A DNA stretch of 64,000 nt, from positions 186,001 through 250,000 of the forward strand of contig NW_004086444.1 of assembly GCF_000220395.1 (NCBI RefSeq). Direction: 5' to 3'. Origin of the DNA: Ichthyophthirius multifiliis (taxonomy: Eukaryota; Ciliophora; Oligohymenophorea; Hymenostomatida). Below, piece after piece: positions 29,001 through 43,160 of the stretch (the stretch's first letter is position 1; every line of letters begins with the position of its first letter). Under the pieces are notes generated by a model. That model saw only the letters and a program-made list of their open reading frames with translations. It made no database searches and was not told the origin of the DNA. A program made the translations under genes and the position numbers.

Positions 29001-32000
29001 ACTATCTATTCTTATTATTCTTCTGCAACCTTCTATTCTTCCTCCTATTACTATTTCTAAACATCATCCTAAAGCCCTGCTACATCTTCCAAATCCAAAA
29101 AGGCGGACCCATCAACCAAAACGAAACATTATTGACTAGAAGTAATATTTTTTTTGACAATAAAAATATCTAAAACCGGATTCAAGATCCTCAACTTAGC
29201 TTTTTGTACACTCTAGGCAATATTTTTACGGATATCATCTTCATTCCAAAAATAAGGTAAATTTTTTAGCACAAGTATATTTTAAAAAGGCTCTTATTAT
29301 TGGTAATTATTTTTTAACAAAAGTTACTTCAAGACAAGATTATTGTAAATTTCCTATGTCAAAATTCCCTAACAATCCACAAAATTAAACACTACATTTA
29401 AATTGATAATATGTTCCATCCAAACAGGTATTTTCTATGCGTTAGAATTCTCTAAAAGATCCTTATAATTACTTTGGTAATAAAAATCCCCTTTATTAAA
29501 TAAAACAGGGGTAAGAATAGTCGAAAGCATTTCAATTTAATCTTAAATGTATGAACAATATAAAGAGTTTTCATCTAATTTGTTCTTTTTTAAATATTCT
29601 TAAACTTTCATTATATTGGAAATTACAAAATCTTGCTTTATATTATATATTTCCCAGTGTTTTTTCTTGAAGTTTTATTTATTTATTTCCATTATGTTAC
29701 TATTTATTTAATATTTTATTAAAAATCTTAACTTCCTAACTGTGTTTATTATTAATTTGGCCAAAAGGTTCTTTATAATTGCCGGACCGTATAAATAATT
29801 AAACATATCGCATAACATTCCTACTATTTTACCAAGCATTTCTACTGAACTTTTCTCTTTTTTTGCGTTCATTAAACTCGTAGATAGACTATCTATTATC
29901 CAACAATTTAAATTCCAATCAGAGGGTACACCATGTAGTAAACAAGGTAAACTGCTCGTTTTTTAATCAATTTCGAAAGGCGATAGTTAATGTTTGTTAA
30001 AATAATAAGTACAATATATATCACTTCCTTTAAATATTATTGGTTCGAGATTTTTAGTTGATTTTTTTCCTGCATTTATTTAATATAAGCAATTGATTCC
30101 TAAAGAATCAGTAAAGAATTTACAACCTATATATATAATAAATATTATATTTATGCATATATATTATTTTGTAATTTATATAAATTTACCTGAATAAATT
30201 CCTAATTAAGTATCTTTATGGAAACTTAAAATAACTGAACCTATTTTATAAGAATCGGCACCATCAAATTAACAAAGATTAAAAGGTTTAGCAATTGAAG
30301 AGTTTTGAATTTCCCCATCATGACAAGAATTTTAGGCCATTTAAACAAGATCGATTTCTTAAACAAACTTCGAAATTAAGGAAACACAAGAAGGGAAAGC
30401 ATTCAAAACATACTCAAATATTAAGTTTGTATTTTATTTTTTTTTCGCAGCACTCCAATTAATAAAATTTTAAATTTATCTTAATTTTCTGAAAGGATTT
30501 TATTATTAAAATAAAGAACCATCACTAATTTCTATTCCCCCTAATGATTATTATGAGTTTAAGTTTTATTTTTTTAATCTACTTCTTAATAAATTTAACT
30601 AATCATCATCTTATTTTTACATAAACTGTAATTATTAAAACTATAAATTTTTCACAAAATCCCCATCAATATAAGCACTTGATCCATTCATTTTAAACCA
30701 TCCATAAACTGGGTCATCTGCTAATTCTTCAGATACACAAGCCTTTATAATTTCGATAAAATCCAGTTTTATTTATTTCAAAAGTTCATTTTATTTTTCA
30801 AATTACTATTCTTCTTCTTCTTGTTAATAATTCAAAGAGAAAAACTACAATAGTGTTTATTTAAAAAGTAACCCAATACTATAAACCGTAGTTTCCTAAA
30901 ATTAATCCACTATGTACTTTTCCGGATAATTAGAAGAAGGTGGTCTTACTGGAACTTCTGTCAATCTTAAAGAAGTAACGGGAAGCCACAAAGTAATTAA
31001 ATGAGCCTAATCATGGTCATGATAAAGACATAAAACAGACGAGTTTCTGACATCGATTCCTATTGCTTCTACACAAACAGTTGTATTTTCCACATTTCGT
31101 TCCCTAATAAAAAACGGAGATAACACCTAATTATTTTTCGTATTATAAATAGTCGCTAAAAGCCATTACCCTACCTTTACTTCTTCGATAGATATTGTAT
31201 CCCAATCATGGTTAGCGTCTGGAAGCACAACACCTTATGGAAGGTTTTTCTCACAAATAATATAGGCGACACTAGCTGCTCTTGTTTAGTCCCCTTTCCT
31301 TAACGGTTATCTTATTTATTCGAAAAAGTCTTCTAATTCATATTATTTTAAAGTTGTTTTTACAAAATCGTATATTTTTGGAATAACAAATTTCTCCCAA
31401 TACTTTAAAAGTTTATTTTCACTAATTTCAGGTTAATACATAGGAAGAGATTATACATAAGAGCTTTAATTTAGTATATATTCTGATACCGAGTCTTTTT
31501 TTTCATTTACTTGTTAAGAAGTTAATTTTTTGATACAAGGAGATGGTTAAGTGTTTTTTTTAACAAATGTAAATCATTAATATTTGAAAACTTTTTCGGA
31601 AATTAAAATTTCTATAATTCATATTAATATTTATCAATATAGTATTCCCACTAACTTATGAATTTTTTCTCATAGGAATATGAATTTTTATCTGGAAGAA
31701 TATCTGCGGTGAACTTTTATGCTATTTATAATAAATTTAAAGCTTCTTATTATGATATTTTATTTTTTTATATTGCTTTATTTAACTCTAGTTTATTTAC
31801 TATACGTAACAAAAATCTCATAAAAAGACTTATTTATATCTTCTTTTCAATTTAATTATTTTCTTTTTAATTTTCGAGAAGTTGAGAACTTCCTATTTAT
31901 ATTGCTTAAAGTAATTCCGAAAAATATTCGAATTTATCTATTGGCCATTATTAAATATATATCGGTTGTAAGTTTTATTAATAAACATTTTATATTGTTA

Positions 32001-35000
32001 AATTCGAACTAACAGTAGATAATATATTGCATCTTTTTTGGCCACTTTAACTGCCTATATATAGATTTAAAAATTAATAACAAATAAAAACAAATAAATA
32101 CATATATAAATATATAAGTTATGTTAAATATAATTATATATTAAATATAATGTTGTATTTATTTTAAATATACATTTTAATATATATTTTAAATAATTTA
32201 TATACCTCCAGATAAAATACATTCTACTTCTTATTTATAATCTATTTTATTTAAAATTGCATTCGTTGATTATCTTACTGATTTAGGCCAATCGCCTATA
32301 ATATTAAGAATTCCTGCAATTTTACTTTTATCGGTTTAGGAAATTCCATCTACCCAATTATTGTTTTTATTTAAACATTCTAAACATAATTTTAATTAAT
32401 TTTTATGTTCATTAAAATAATTTTCATTTTTAAGTAATAAATATCTTTAAAATTCTATTAATTCAATAATAATATTATTAGTAGAAATTCCACCTCTACA
32501 ATGTGCTTAAATGATACTATAAGCATTAGCGTCTGGATAAAAAGAGTCCTATATATATATATATATAAATATTTATAAATATAAATAAAAATTAACTTTA
32601 GATGGCAAAGAAGTAATATAATCAATTCCTTATTCAAAAATAGGAAATATAGAAATATCGCATATTTAAACTGACATTTATGATCCTTTATCAGCTTCAC
32701 AATCTTTCCATAAAACTGAAGCAATTTATTTTTTTTCTTACTTAGGTAATATATTTTCATTTGGATCTACTTATTTTCTATATTATTCTTAAATATGATC
32801 AAGCGGTATATTATTTAATTTATTCTAAATAGCTAAATTGATAATAGCAGCTAATTATTCAGCTTTATCTTTTGGTAAATAATCAAACATTGGCGCATAG
32901 CCGAAAATATTAAATAAAGAAGCAATAGTCTAAATATCTTTTAAATGATTTTATATTCTCTTTATGAAGTTTTTAACTTTTATGATTTCTATTTTAACAT
33001 CTTCAGGATCTGTTTCTTAAAAATCTTTAATTTCTTTATCTGCTAATTCCATTTTTTTACTCAAATTCGTCAAAGCTAAATTTTACCAAACAATTTTAAC
33101 TTTCTTTTTTATTTTTCCTCTTTTTTATTCGGACTAAAACACTTTTAAATCATTAAAAAGTCCTATATAATTAAAATACCACCCTATTGGTAAATTTTAT
33201 TCATTTTCCGAAACTCCATTAATATCAGGTAAGGCAATAAATAATTTTTCCATCAATTTTTATAATTTTGTACTATCAGTTTATTAAGCCTCTGCTTTTT
33301 CAGGTTAACCATTTGTCTATTTTTTGTTTATATATAAATAATATTTATATAATAAGTAAGTAAAAATACTTTCTATTAATCTTTTTTTTATTCCAAAGTT
33401 TTTTTGCTTTCTAAATATTCTTCTACAGTTTTTGGATAATTTAAAGAAGAAGATGGATATAGTTCTTCCCAATAATAAAAGGCTTTAAGTAGAAAAGTAA
33501 AATCTTCCTCGGAAGTAAGTTGCCCTAAGACAATATATTATTACTCGTTTTTTTTTAATTCATTTTACTATTACTATTACTAATCTTTTTTTTTGAATAA
33601 TCTTATGAAAAAGTAAGATATAATGAACTATATCTTTTCTTAAATTATTACAGTGTACTAAATAATTTAAAGTAATTATTCATCTAGCTTTTTAATGAGT
33701 TATTGTTTTAAACATTAAAAATTAAGTCGCCGATTTTCTGGTTGATTAAATTCATATTATTAATTTTAAAAATATCACTTTTAGGCATTTCAAATTCTAA
33801 AAACTTTCTTTTCAAAGAAGGCTATGGTAAGTTCTAAGTAATTCCCAAATAATTCTAACCTAAATCTTTTGAATATCCTTTAGTAATAATATCATTTATA
33901 TTTTCGATTTCTACCAAATAATATTTGTATTAAAATGGATTTTTCTTTTCATTATTAATCAATTATATACAATCTGGTAATAAAATCGTTCAAACATCTC
34001 AAAATCAGTCTTATTTAGACCGGATTTTCACTATGGAAGACCAAAAAAGTCAACACATCAGCCAATTAAACATAAACATCAATATTAAAACTTTTATTTT
34101 TTTTATCTTAGGCAACATATCTTTTAGTAAGGATATCCTCGAAAATTTTAAATAAAAATTTTAGTCTATAACTCCCAACATAATCAAAAATTCTCAAAAA
34201 AATCCTTAAATTAATCTCAAATTCTTCCGAAAAACCTACTTCTTTTTTTAAAACCTAAATTAGAATTCCACAGAGCATTTCTATATATTTATAAGGAGCC
34301 GTAGTGATGATTTTAAACAAAATGTTTTAAACTGAATGACTTATTAAATTCACCAAAAGTACTATATCTTCGAATTTTTGACTCATATGTGTAAAAGAAA
34401 TAGACAAAAGTCCCAATTCGCATATATTTTCAAAAAATTTCTCAAAAAACCCACTATTGCTATTATTATTTTAATCTAATCGATTCCACATTAAATTATT
34501 ATTTCCACTCATAATAGTTAAGATATCCGCAAGAACCAAATTAATATTTTTCAATTATTCCTAAAGTAACCCATTTAATGATATATTGATTTATTCTCAT
34601 ATTAAACTTTATTTACTTATAAACAATATCCTTAAGTTTATTTCTTTAATTTTCTCCACTTTACAATTAACCACCTAAACGCATTAATATAAAATACTCC
34701 TCAAAATATCCTCGTAAACATTCTTTAAATCCTTCGAACTGCACCCAATATCCTATTACTAGTCTTAACCCAGTAAATCATTTAATACACCCAAAACATA
34801 TCTTTCGAAGCAGGTATTAACGGTCATATTTTGTATTTAAAAAGGAACCGAAAGTCCACATATCCTTCTCGAAATTCTAGTGTCTTATCTTTTTAAAGCC
34901 TCTTAAATTTCCTCTGCTTTAAAATTCGAGCATAATAATTAAGCTATAGATTTCAAAGGGTTATAGCTAATAGAAGAGAGCAAATCTTCCTATTAGCTTT

Positions 35001-36322
35001 ATTATACTTCATCTAAATTCATATTTCTATATTATTTCCATTTTTAATAAGACTTCACCCAATTTCTAAAACTATCAACCTTTTACTAATCTACTTTTTT
35101 AGCATTTATAGGCAAACTAATTGATCTATTAGTTATTCCTACAGGCTTTATATCAGATTCTTATGAAAGAACAGATTCATTTAAATTATTATATTATTAT
35201 TATAAATTCTTTTATTATGAATTATTACTTTAATCATTTATTTCAATTTTATATTGTTAATTGTACATTTATTTATTACATAATGATAATATTAATAATA
35301 CTTTTTATAAAGTCCTTAATCCTACTAGCTTATAAGCTGATTGCTACTATTATTGTTCTTTATTTTCATTTATGTATTATTTGCAAGCTTCGAAAACTTA
35401 CTTAGAAGTTTATTGAAGTTAGTCTTCATTATAAAATATGTTTCGAGAATTACAAAGAGCTTTTAAGGCTTCGCTTTTACCTCCGCCAAATCTTTAAAGG
35501 AAATTTTCTAGTAAAAATTTATTTAATTCTTCTTCTTTGTAATCTATATTTTACTCTATTTGTTTTTCTACTTCCTCATCATCTTCTTCTTCTTTTTTGT
35601 TTTTTTCTTCTATTTATTTTTATGTTTTATACTGTTATTAGTGCTTTTAAGTAGATTTTTCTTGTACAAATCTAATTTTTTTCCATTTTTTTATAATTTT
35701 ATCTTGTTTTTTATTTAATTGATTTTCTATTAAATTTTAATCATTTTTTTTTTCTGGTAATTCTTCGTTTATTTTAACTTTCGCTTTTTAAATCTCGTTT
35801 TCTTAAATAAATTAAAGTTTGGCCTCTTTTAAATTTTCGATTGTGTGTTAAAATTCTCTCTCTTCCTATACTAAGCTTAACATTTTAATAATAATTTCAT
35901 TTCTAGTACTTTCTATGCATTAAACATTTTCCATAATATATTATTTATTTTATTTAATGTTTATATGTAATAATCCACAATGATAAATAATACATAAAAA
36001 AATTAACATTTCGCATTACATCCATATTTATAAATATTCTTAAGTAAATGTAGGTCTTTTATTTATATTATAAAAAAAAGAATATAATTATATAAAAAAA
36101 TATATTTATTAGTATTTATTAAAAATAATCAAATTAACCTTATTTTTTCATGAGCATATTACATAGCTTCTTTCATATGAGATCTTATTTCTTTATAAAA
36201 ATCATAAAACTCGCCATCTAATTTTTAAATTTATAAAATATATTCTTCTAAAACAGTATTTTTCAACAAATTATGTTTCCAAACATCCTATTCATCTAAA
36301 TATTAAACATTTTTAATAAAAA

Positions 36323-36389
<67 letters not shown>

Positions 36390-39300
36390 TCATCGTTTTT
36401 AAACTAATTTATTCCCTTATAAATTTTCTAAAAAAGTTCCATTTTAATATCCTAATAAGGAGAATCACTTTATTAACAGCTACTTCCATTAATCATATCT
36501 TTAATAAAACTATTTTTATATTCTTCAAATTTTATATTATTACATAACTACCAAACTTATATTTCTCCATTATTATTAATTTTTTAAATATTATTAAAAG
36601 TTTATATATTTAATCCATTTTTAATCAACCCCCATTTTAAAAATCCTGAATTTTTTTTTTCCTCTTGACTAACTTTACAACTTTAGCTTAAATTTTTTAC
36701 ACTTTCAATAATTGAAATTGCACACAACTTCATTGTATTTAACCAATCATTTATTTTTTCTTCATTACCAAATCTTATTTTTAATTTTATGAAATCTTCT
36801 TCATTTTATATTTCCTCTTACCACATTTTCTTATTCATTCCATATATCGGTCTCACATTAATTTTATAACCCCATCTACTTAAAGATTTTTCATCTTTAG
36901 CATGTCCAGAAGATTAAAAGTCCACTTAAATAGAATTTCCTAATAAAATAAGTAATTTCTTAGGTACATTCTTGCCAGAAATTTTAAAATATTTACCCAA
37001 TCCTTCTTTCTATTAATAAGAAAAGCTCCCCATTTAATTATTTGTAGATTTTTAATTATCATACCAAGCCTAAATAGATAAAAAATCATTAGCCGTATCT
37101 GACTAGCACCTTTTATCGAAATGAACTGCAATAGCAATTGCTCCTGGGAAAATATTCTATTCAAACTAGATGACTTTTCCCCTTTCATAAGGATGATTAG
37201 TTTCGAAGACTTTTTCAATAACTTAATCAATTCCCTCAGAGTAATTTCCAAATATTTTCTATGTAAAATAATTCTAATTTTCTTCCTAAATATCTTATGT
37301 TTACAATAATTTATTCATAAGATTGAATATTTACATAAAATAATGACTATTTTTGACATTTAAAGGAAAAAAACAAACTGAACTTGCAAAATTTAACTAA
37401 AAAAACATCGCAATAACTCCATTTATATTTTCAAGCAATTCACTTAAATATTAAACTTCTAAAAATTTCATATTCAAATTTAAATTTTATAAACTCTTTA
37501 AAATTAACTCACAAAATCTCTAACTTAAGTTTTCCCTTATTTCTTATTCTTTTTTTCCTTCTAATTTTTTATATTAAATTATACCAAAGCATTATTATTG
37601 TAAATTCTATAAAATTTTCCATAATAAAATCCCTTATTATTATTAAATAGAGCAACTTTTAATACATAAATCTTAAATAATATTCCATAAAAATTAACAA
37701 TTTTATTTATGTTATTCTTTCTCTTTTTATTATTATTCTTTACCTTATTCATTGTCTTTGACTTCTTCATCTTCTTCTATATATTCACTTTTTAAATTTT
37801 TTAAATAATCGATTTCTTCAATCAATAGTAAACAAAAAGGTTAACAAAACATTTATTAATTAACCCTAATTTACTTATTTTTTGCAAAAATTTAAGCAAA
37901 ATTAGTTTACATATCAACCTATTCTAATAAATCTGATTTATTTTATATATATTCAATTAACTAGATATCTTTAAATTACATATCTAATTATATTGTTTTG
38001 CAAGAAAAGCCTTAATTTTTATAAAGAAGTTCAAAAAAGTTGAACTCTTTGTTTTTAATTTCAAGTAATTTTTTAAAAACAGTAATTTACTAAGAATTGC
38101 TTTTATTAAATAAATTCCATCCTTAACTAAAAATATGAGAAATTAATTCCAAAACAATTTTATTTTTTTCTTAAAAAAACTAAATAAAAGTCACCAAAAC
38201 TTCAAAAATCTTCCCAAATTTATCGCAAATTTCTTTTTTTTAAATAGACAAAACATCACAATGTAAAACCCAATAAAGTAACTAAATTAGACTTAAAAAA
38301 ATTTTTTTTTCATCTATAAGAAATTAATTATTTTAATATAAATTATTTATTTTCTCAAAAATAACTAAAAATTACTAAATAGAACCATTTATACAAAATG
38401 CGTATTCTTTAGTTATTTCTATTAGAATTTTTTCATTTTTTTGGCAATTTTTTTAATTCAATTTATTTTATTCTAAATATTTATTCATTTTTTATATTAT
38501 TTTCTGTTTTTATTTCAATAAAATGTTCTTGGTTTCTTCAATATTTTGTTTTTTATTTCCCTAACTTTAATTTATTTATTATAAAACTTGAATATCTTAT
38601 AAGGCATATCCATATGTATATTCCCATTTATTTAATTTCCAAACAATTTATTGTCTAAATTTTTATAATGAAAGTATTTTTGACATAAATTTAATTTCAA
38701 ATTCATTCTCATAATTTTCTTGTTATTATTATTAATTATTAGTATCATTTTTTTCTATTAAATTTTCTACATATTTATGATATTAAAGATTAATGTAAGA
38801 TTTTTATTCAGATACCATACTTATTAATGAAGGAAATTCACAATTTTGATTATTTATGGACCAATTAAGGATATAATATATATTATTTTAGATATCATAA
38901 CAACCATGAAAAGCTGGATTTAATGGATAAGCTTTTTTATTAACATTAATTTTTGTAATTAAAGTAGTTTTTAGTAATTTTTAAGGTTTATCTTTATTAT
39001 TAATATCTTTATTAGCATTATCCTTATTAAAAATATCTTTATTAGCAATGTCCTTATTATTTACTTCTTTGTTAATTATATCTTATTATTATTATTATTA
39101 TTGATCAGGACTTTATAATGATTATTCTTCTAAAAGTTATTATTTTTTTAATTCTTAATACTATTATATTTAAGTAATATTTTAAAAAATTTTATTATTA
39201 TTAAATTTGTTTAATATATCAAACTATTATTTATCTTGTTGCTTCTATAAATCTTATTCTTCTTATTAACCACTATTTTCAATATTATTTTCTTCTAAAG

Positions 39301-39820
39301 ACTTAAAATAACTATAAGGATTAATCTCATATACATCTTCAGGTTTTTTCGAAAAAATCTTAATTCCTTATTCACTATAAAGACTAATTTAATCTTTATT
39401 CATAGTCCAAAATGAAGAAGCTACATTTGCTGGTAAAATCAAAGAATTGTCTTTTACGGATATATCTGCGGTATTTTTTATTGCTTTCGATATGTCGGTT
39501 GTAATTTCAGCTTGTCCTAGTATTGTTTTCGATTTATATGTATATTATTATGTTATAGTTTACTATTATCCTATAGATGGCTATTATTAAGATATAGCAA
39601 GTTATTAAATTATTGATGGAATTTATTATAGTATTTTATCGTTTTATTTGTTTTCTTATGATTATTACAAACAATCTTATTGTTATAAATTATTTAATTA
39701 TGGTTTTTATTATTATTATTGTAAATCATTTTCTTATTATTATTGTTGTTAAATTTAGTTATTTTCTTATTATGATTGCATAATATTTTCTTATTGATTT
39801 TCTTATTATTTTTATTATTA

Positions 39821-39884
<64 letters not shown>

Positions 39885-42458
39885 TCTTAAATTTAATTTT
39901 TTATTTATTAATATTGCATGTTATTTTCTATCAATTAATTATTTTCTTTTTATTAGTCATTTTCTTATTAATTATTATTTTCTTATTATAAATTATTATT
40001 TTCTTATTATAAATTAATTTTTTCTTAAATTTAATTATTTTTTACTTTTGTTTTATTATTGTCTTATTTTTTTTAATTATTTTCTAATAATTTGTTTTCT
40101 TATTATTAAATTTCTTATTATTATTTTTATTATATTTCAGTATCTTATTTACTAACAATATGCTCATCTTATTATTCAATATTATATACATACAAACAAT
40201 ATTCAATAATTCTATTATAATTTGAATCAATATCTTTATTTTAAATATCAGTTTCTTCTTAAATATTTTTTTATCCAACTTCTTAATTTTTTTAATAGCT
40301 ACAATTTTTTATTAAAGCTATTAATCTTTCAATAATAATTATTAATCTTTAATTTATTATTATTCTTTTTCTTTTTAAATTTTTTCCCTTACTTTGATTT
40401 CTTTTAGTAATAAATCTTTTAATTAATCTTCTTTTTCATCTAATTTTTATTTCTATTATTCATTATTTTTAATTTCTTTTTCTTCATTTTTATTTTCTTC
40501 AACTTCTTATTATTTTTTCTCCTCTATTTGCTTTTTTTCATTATTGTCTTCCATTTTTTTTTCTAATATTTCTTTCTCACTACTAATTAACATAACTTAC
40601 TATTAAATAAGTTAAAGAATTTCTTATTTTTATTAAATCTATTATAATTAATGCATTTTAAATAATTATTATTATTAAAGTAATTCTTCTTCACTAATTT
40701 CTTCGAATTTTTCTTCTTGTCCATCTTCTCGTCTTTATCCTGCGATTTCTTCTAATTATTTTTTCTATTCTTATTATATTTATAACAATAATTATTATTA
40801 ATATAAGATATCCATTTTTAATTATTATTATTGTTATAATTTAGTACATTCTTTTGGCATATAAGCCTTTTCTTCGATTAATTTCTACACTTTTTTTTCT
40901 TTTACGCCTTAATTAATTATTTTTTTCCCAATAATATATAAAAATTCACCGTCACTTAACAAAGGAAAATTTTTATTTATACTAATTTATTATATTCCCT
41001 CAAACATTTCTTCATTTTTAATTTAAATACTTTTTATAAACTCAAGTTTTTCACTACAAATGACATCAATAATTCCAAGCTTTTAATTTATTTTTTTATT
41101 TAAAATAAAAAATAAATAAAATTACCTCTTTTCCACTTAATCTCAAATATAATTTTTTATTTAAATAAACCCAATAAGCTTCTTCGTTTTTATTTAAATT
41201 TTAAAACAAATAAACTTTTCCTGGAACAGTATTATTTTTTCCAGTACCAACTTTAAACATACCTCCATCTAAGCAACTTACATATATATACAAATATACT
41301 CCATCTGTAGTAATAGAAGTTGTATTAAAGCTTTGTTTCTAAAATTGCTAAAACATAGATATTTTAAAACCTCCTAAATTACAAAATTAATTCATATAGT
41401 GTAAATTCTTATTATTTTCTTACAAATATTCAACTATTTTATCTAAATAAGTCAATATTTCTTAACTAATTTTTTAAAAGAATATTTTTTTTTCTTCTTC
41501 TGTTAATACATTTAAGCATTTTTTCATAATATTGTCAATGAAATCAATCTATTTTAATATATGTATATTTATTAAATACTTTTTTATAAACAAAATTAAT
41601 AAATTACTAATAAATTAAAATCTCCTTTATTAAATGAAACATAAAAATATGCATAATTAACATCTAATAATAATTCAAAAATTTATTTTCTTTTAATAAC
41701 ATCCTATGTATTTTATAATATATTTATATTATTATCGATAACATTTTTTATTTTTTCAAAAAATTCCTAATGTACATGATCTGGTTCATTAAAAAAATAT
41801 AAAAATGGCATATTTTTAACATTAATTAAAAACGATTCTAAATCAATAGGCCATTTTTAAGGATTATTACCTTTTAATTTCATAAAATTCCAACTATCTA
41901 ATGCACAATTTTTAATTTTTCCCATATCATTGCTAAAGTCTGAATTATATATAATAATAATATATATAATAATAATATATATAAATATATTTATATTTTT
42001 TTATATTTTATTTATATTTATAAATATACAAATTATATATATTTATATATTTATTTTATTATAATTATTTTCTAGAATTTATTACCTTCAAATAAAACAA
42101 ATGGATTTTAATTTTATTATTAAAGAGCATAATTTATTTACACTGAATTTCTCAAATAATATTCAGCTAATTGATTTTTTAGACTTTAACTAAATAAATG
42201 TAACTATTAATCTGTTTATTTTATGCTTTAATCCTTAAATTTTTCTACAACCTTTTCTTAAAAGCCAACTTTTTCATTATAGCTATCTAATGGTGTGATT
42301 AAATTCATTTATTTTATGTTAAAATTTAAAGATTTTTGGCATATTCCTTGCTATTCTTTTAAAGATTAAAAGTAAAGGAAATCAGAATCTATAGCATAAT
42401 TTTATATGTTAATGAAATTTTCATCATTTTATAATATTTATGAAGGAAAATTACTCAT
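26093..42458 (-). CDS. Giant HECT-domain E3 ubiquitin ligase with RanBP2 zinc finger
   Basis: A 16-kb gene coding for perhaps 5000 residues. The C-terminus is a HECT catalytic domain: [44 protein letters not shown], then [14 protein letters not shown] with the ubiquitin-accepting Cys (codon 26267-26269). Midway (about 28910-28990) WNCPSC..N..C..C is a canonical RanBP2-type zinc finger (CX2CX10CX2C). Near 36930-37250 [11 protein letters not shown] and [16 protein letters not shown] resemble a CUB-like segment of some giant ligases. The N-terminal part has [14 protein letters not shown] and a Q-rich region with QQEN repeats. Many short introns are needed, including 36056-36138, which joins two halves that could otherwise be two genes, and a 21-nt one at 34596-34616. 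The architecture recalls HECTD4-type ligases; that link is a guess. It should act in the cytosol or nucleus, selecting ubiquitination targets. Confidence 0.82.
36325..36389. repeat. (TTA)n microsatellite inside the giant ligase gene
   Basis: About 21 TTA triplets. The flanking coding frames differ by one phase on its two sides (Ile-phase upstream, Asn-phase downstream on the minus strand), so it either sits in an unresolved intron or its length is miscounted. Confidence 0.8.
39824..39883. repeat. (TTA)n microsatellite, poly-Gln on the minus strand
   Basis: About 20 triplets read as TAA (Gln) in the giant ligase frame, flanked by degenerate QQEN repeats over roughly 39700-40000. Confidence 0.85.
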
Positions 42459-43160
42459 ATTTTTTTTTTTTATATATATGTATATTATTATTTATTTTAT
42501 TTTAAAAAAGTTAAATATTTAATTTTTTTATTTTATTTATTTATATTTTTTCTTCTCTTTTTTATATTATTTTCTAATCTCAAATATAAATTTAAAAAAA
42601 GAATAAAATAATATTTTTAAAATTATTTATTTATATACATACATTATACATTTATAAATATTATAGATATAATGTTTTTTAAAGAATAAAAATTATTGAT
42701 CAATATTATAATAAATAAATTATTATTTAAATTTATTGTATCTATAATCATTTGAAAAGCATATATAAAAAAATAAAGAGTAAAATTAACTTCTTATTAA
42801 TAAATAAATATATTTTAAATTATATTATAAATATTATAATATTATTAGAATATTATGTAATTTATATTGAATTAGTTTTATAAATAGAAATTTATACAAT
42901 ATTAAATTATATATATATATTATTAAACTAAAATTATAAATTTAATATTTCTTTAAATATATTCAAAACTTAAATATAAAAGGAAATAATTATAAATGTA
43001 TATTTATTAAAAAAATTATATTAATTTTTTTTTTAATTATTTTTAAGTAAAAATTAAAATTATATATTAAATAAATATTTTATTTATTTTTACTTTATAT
43101 ATAATAAAATTAAAAAACTTTTTAACATATCCTACAATCAAAATTATAAATATTAAAAAA
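42459..43160. other. Divergent intergenic region
   Basis: Between the ligase start and the RRM gene start. AT-rich, no coding frame; both promoters are implied by position. Confidence 0.6.

Noticed and set aside
35932-35934. ATG at MENVQC as an independent gene start for the HECT part
   Set aside because: The frame stays open upstream to an acceptor site that joins it to the 36-42 kb coding region, so an internal Met is more likely, though not proven.
36325-36389. Regular repeats suggesting a CRISPR array
   Set aside because: They are pure trinucleotide runs without spacers, in a eukaryotic genome.
36940-37251. 103-codon minus-strand frame with [11 protein letters not shown]
   Set aside because: Off by one phase from the ligase frame, which reads [20 protein letters not shown] here.
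37121-37309. Small plus-strand frame
   Set aside because: Antisense to the CUB-like segment of the ligase.
39776-39991. Leucine-rich plus-strand reading frame that looks like a membrane protein
   Set aside because: It is the antisense of the TAA/QQEN poly-Gln region of the minus-strand ligase; TTA repeats give Leu automatically.
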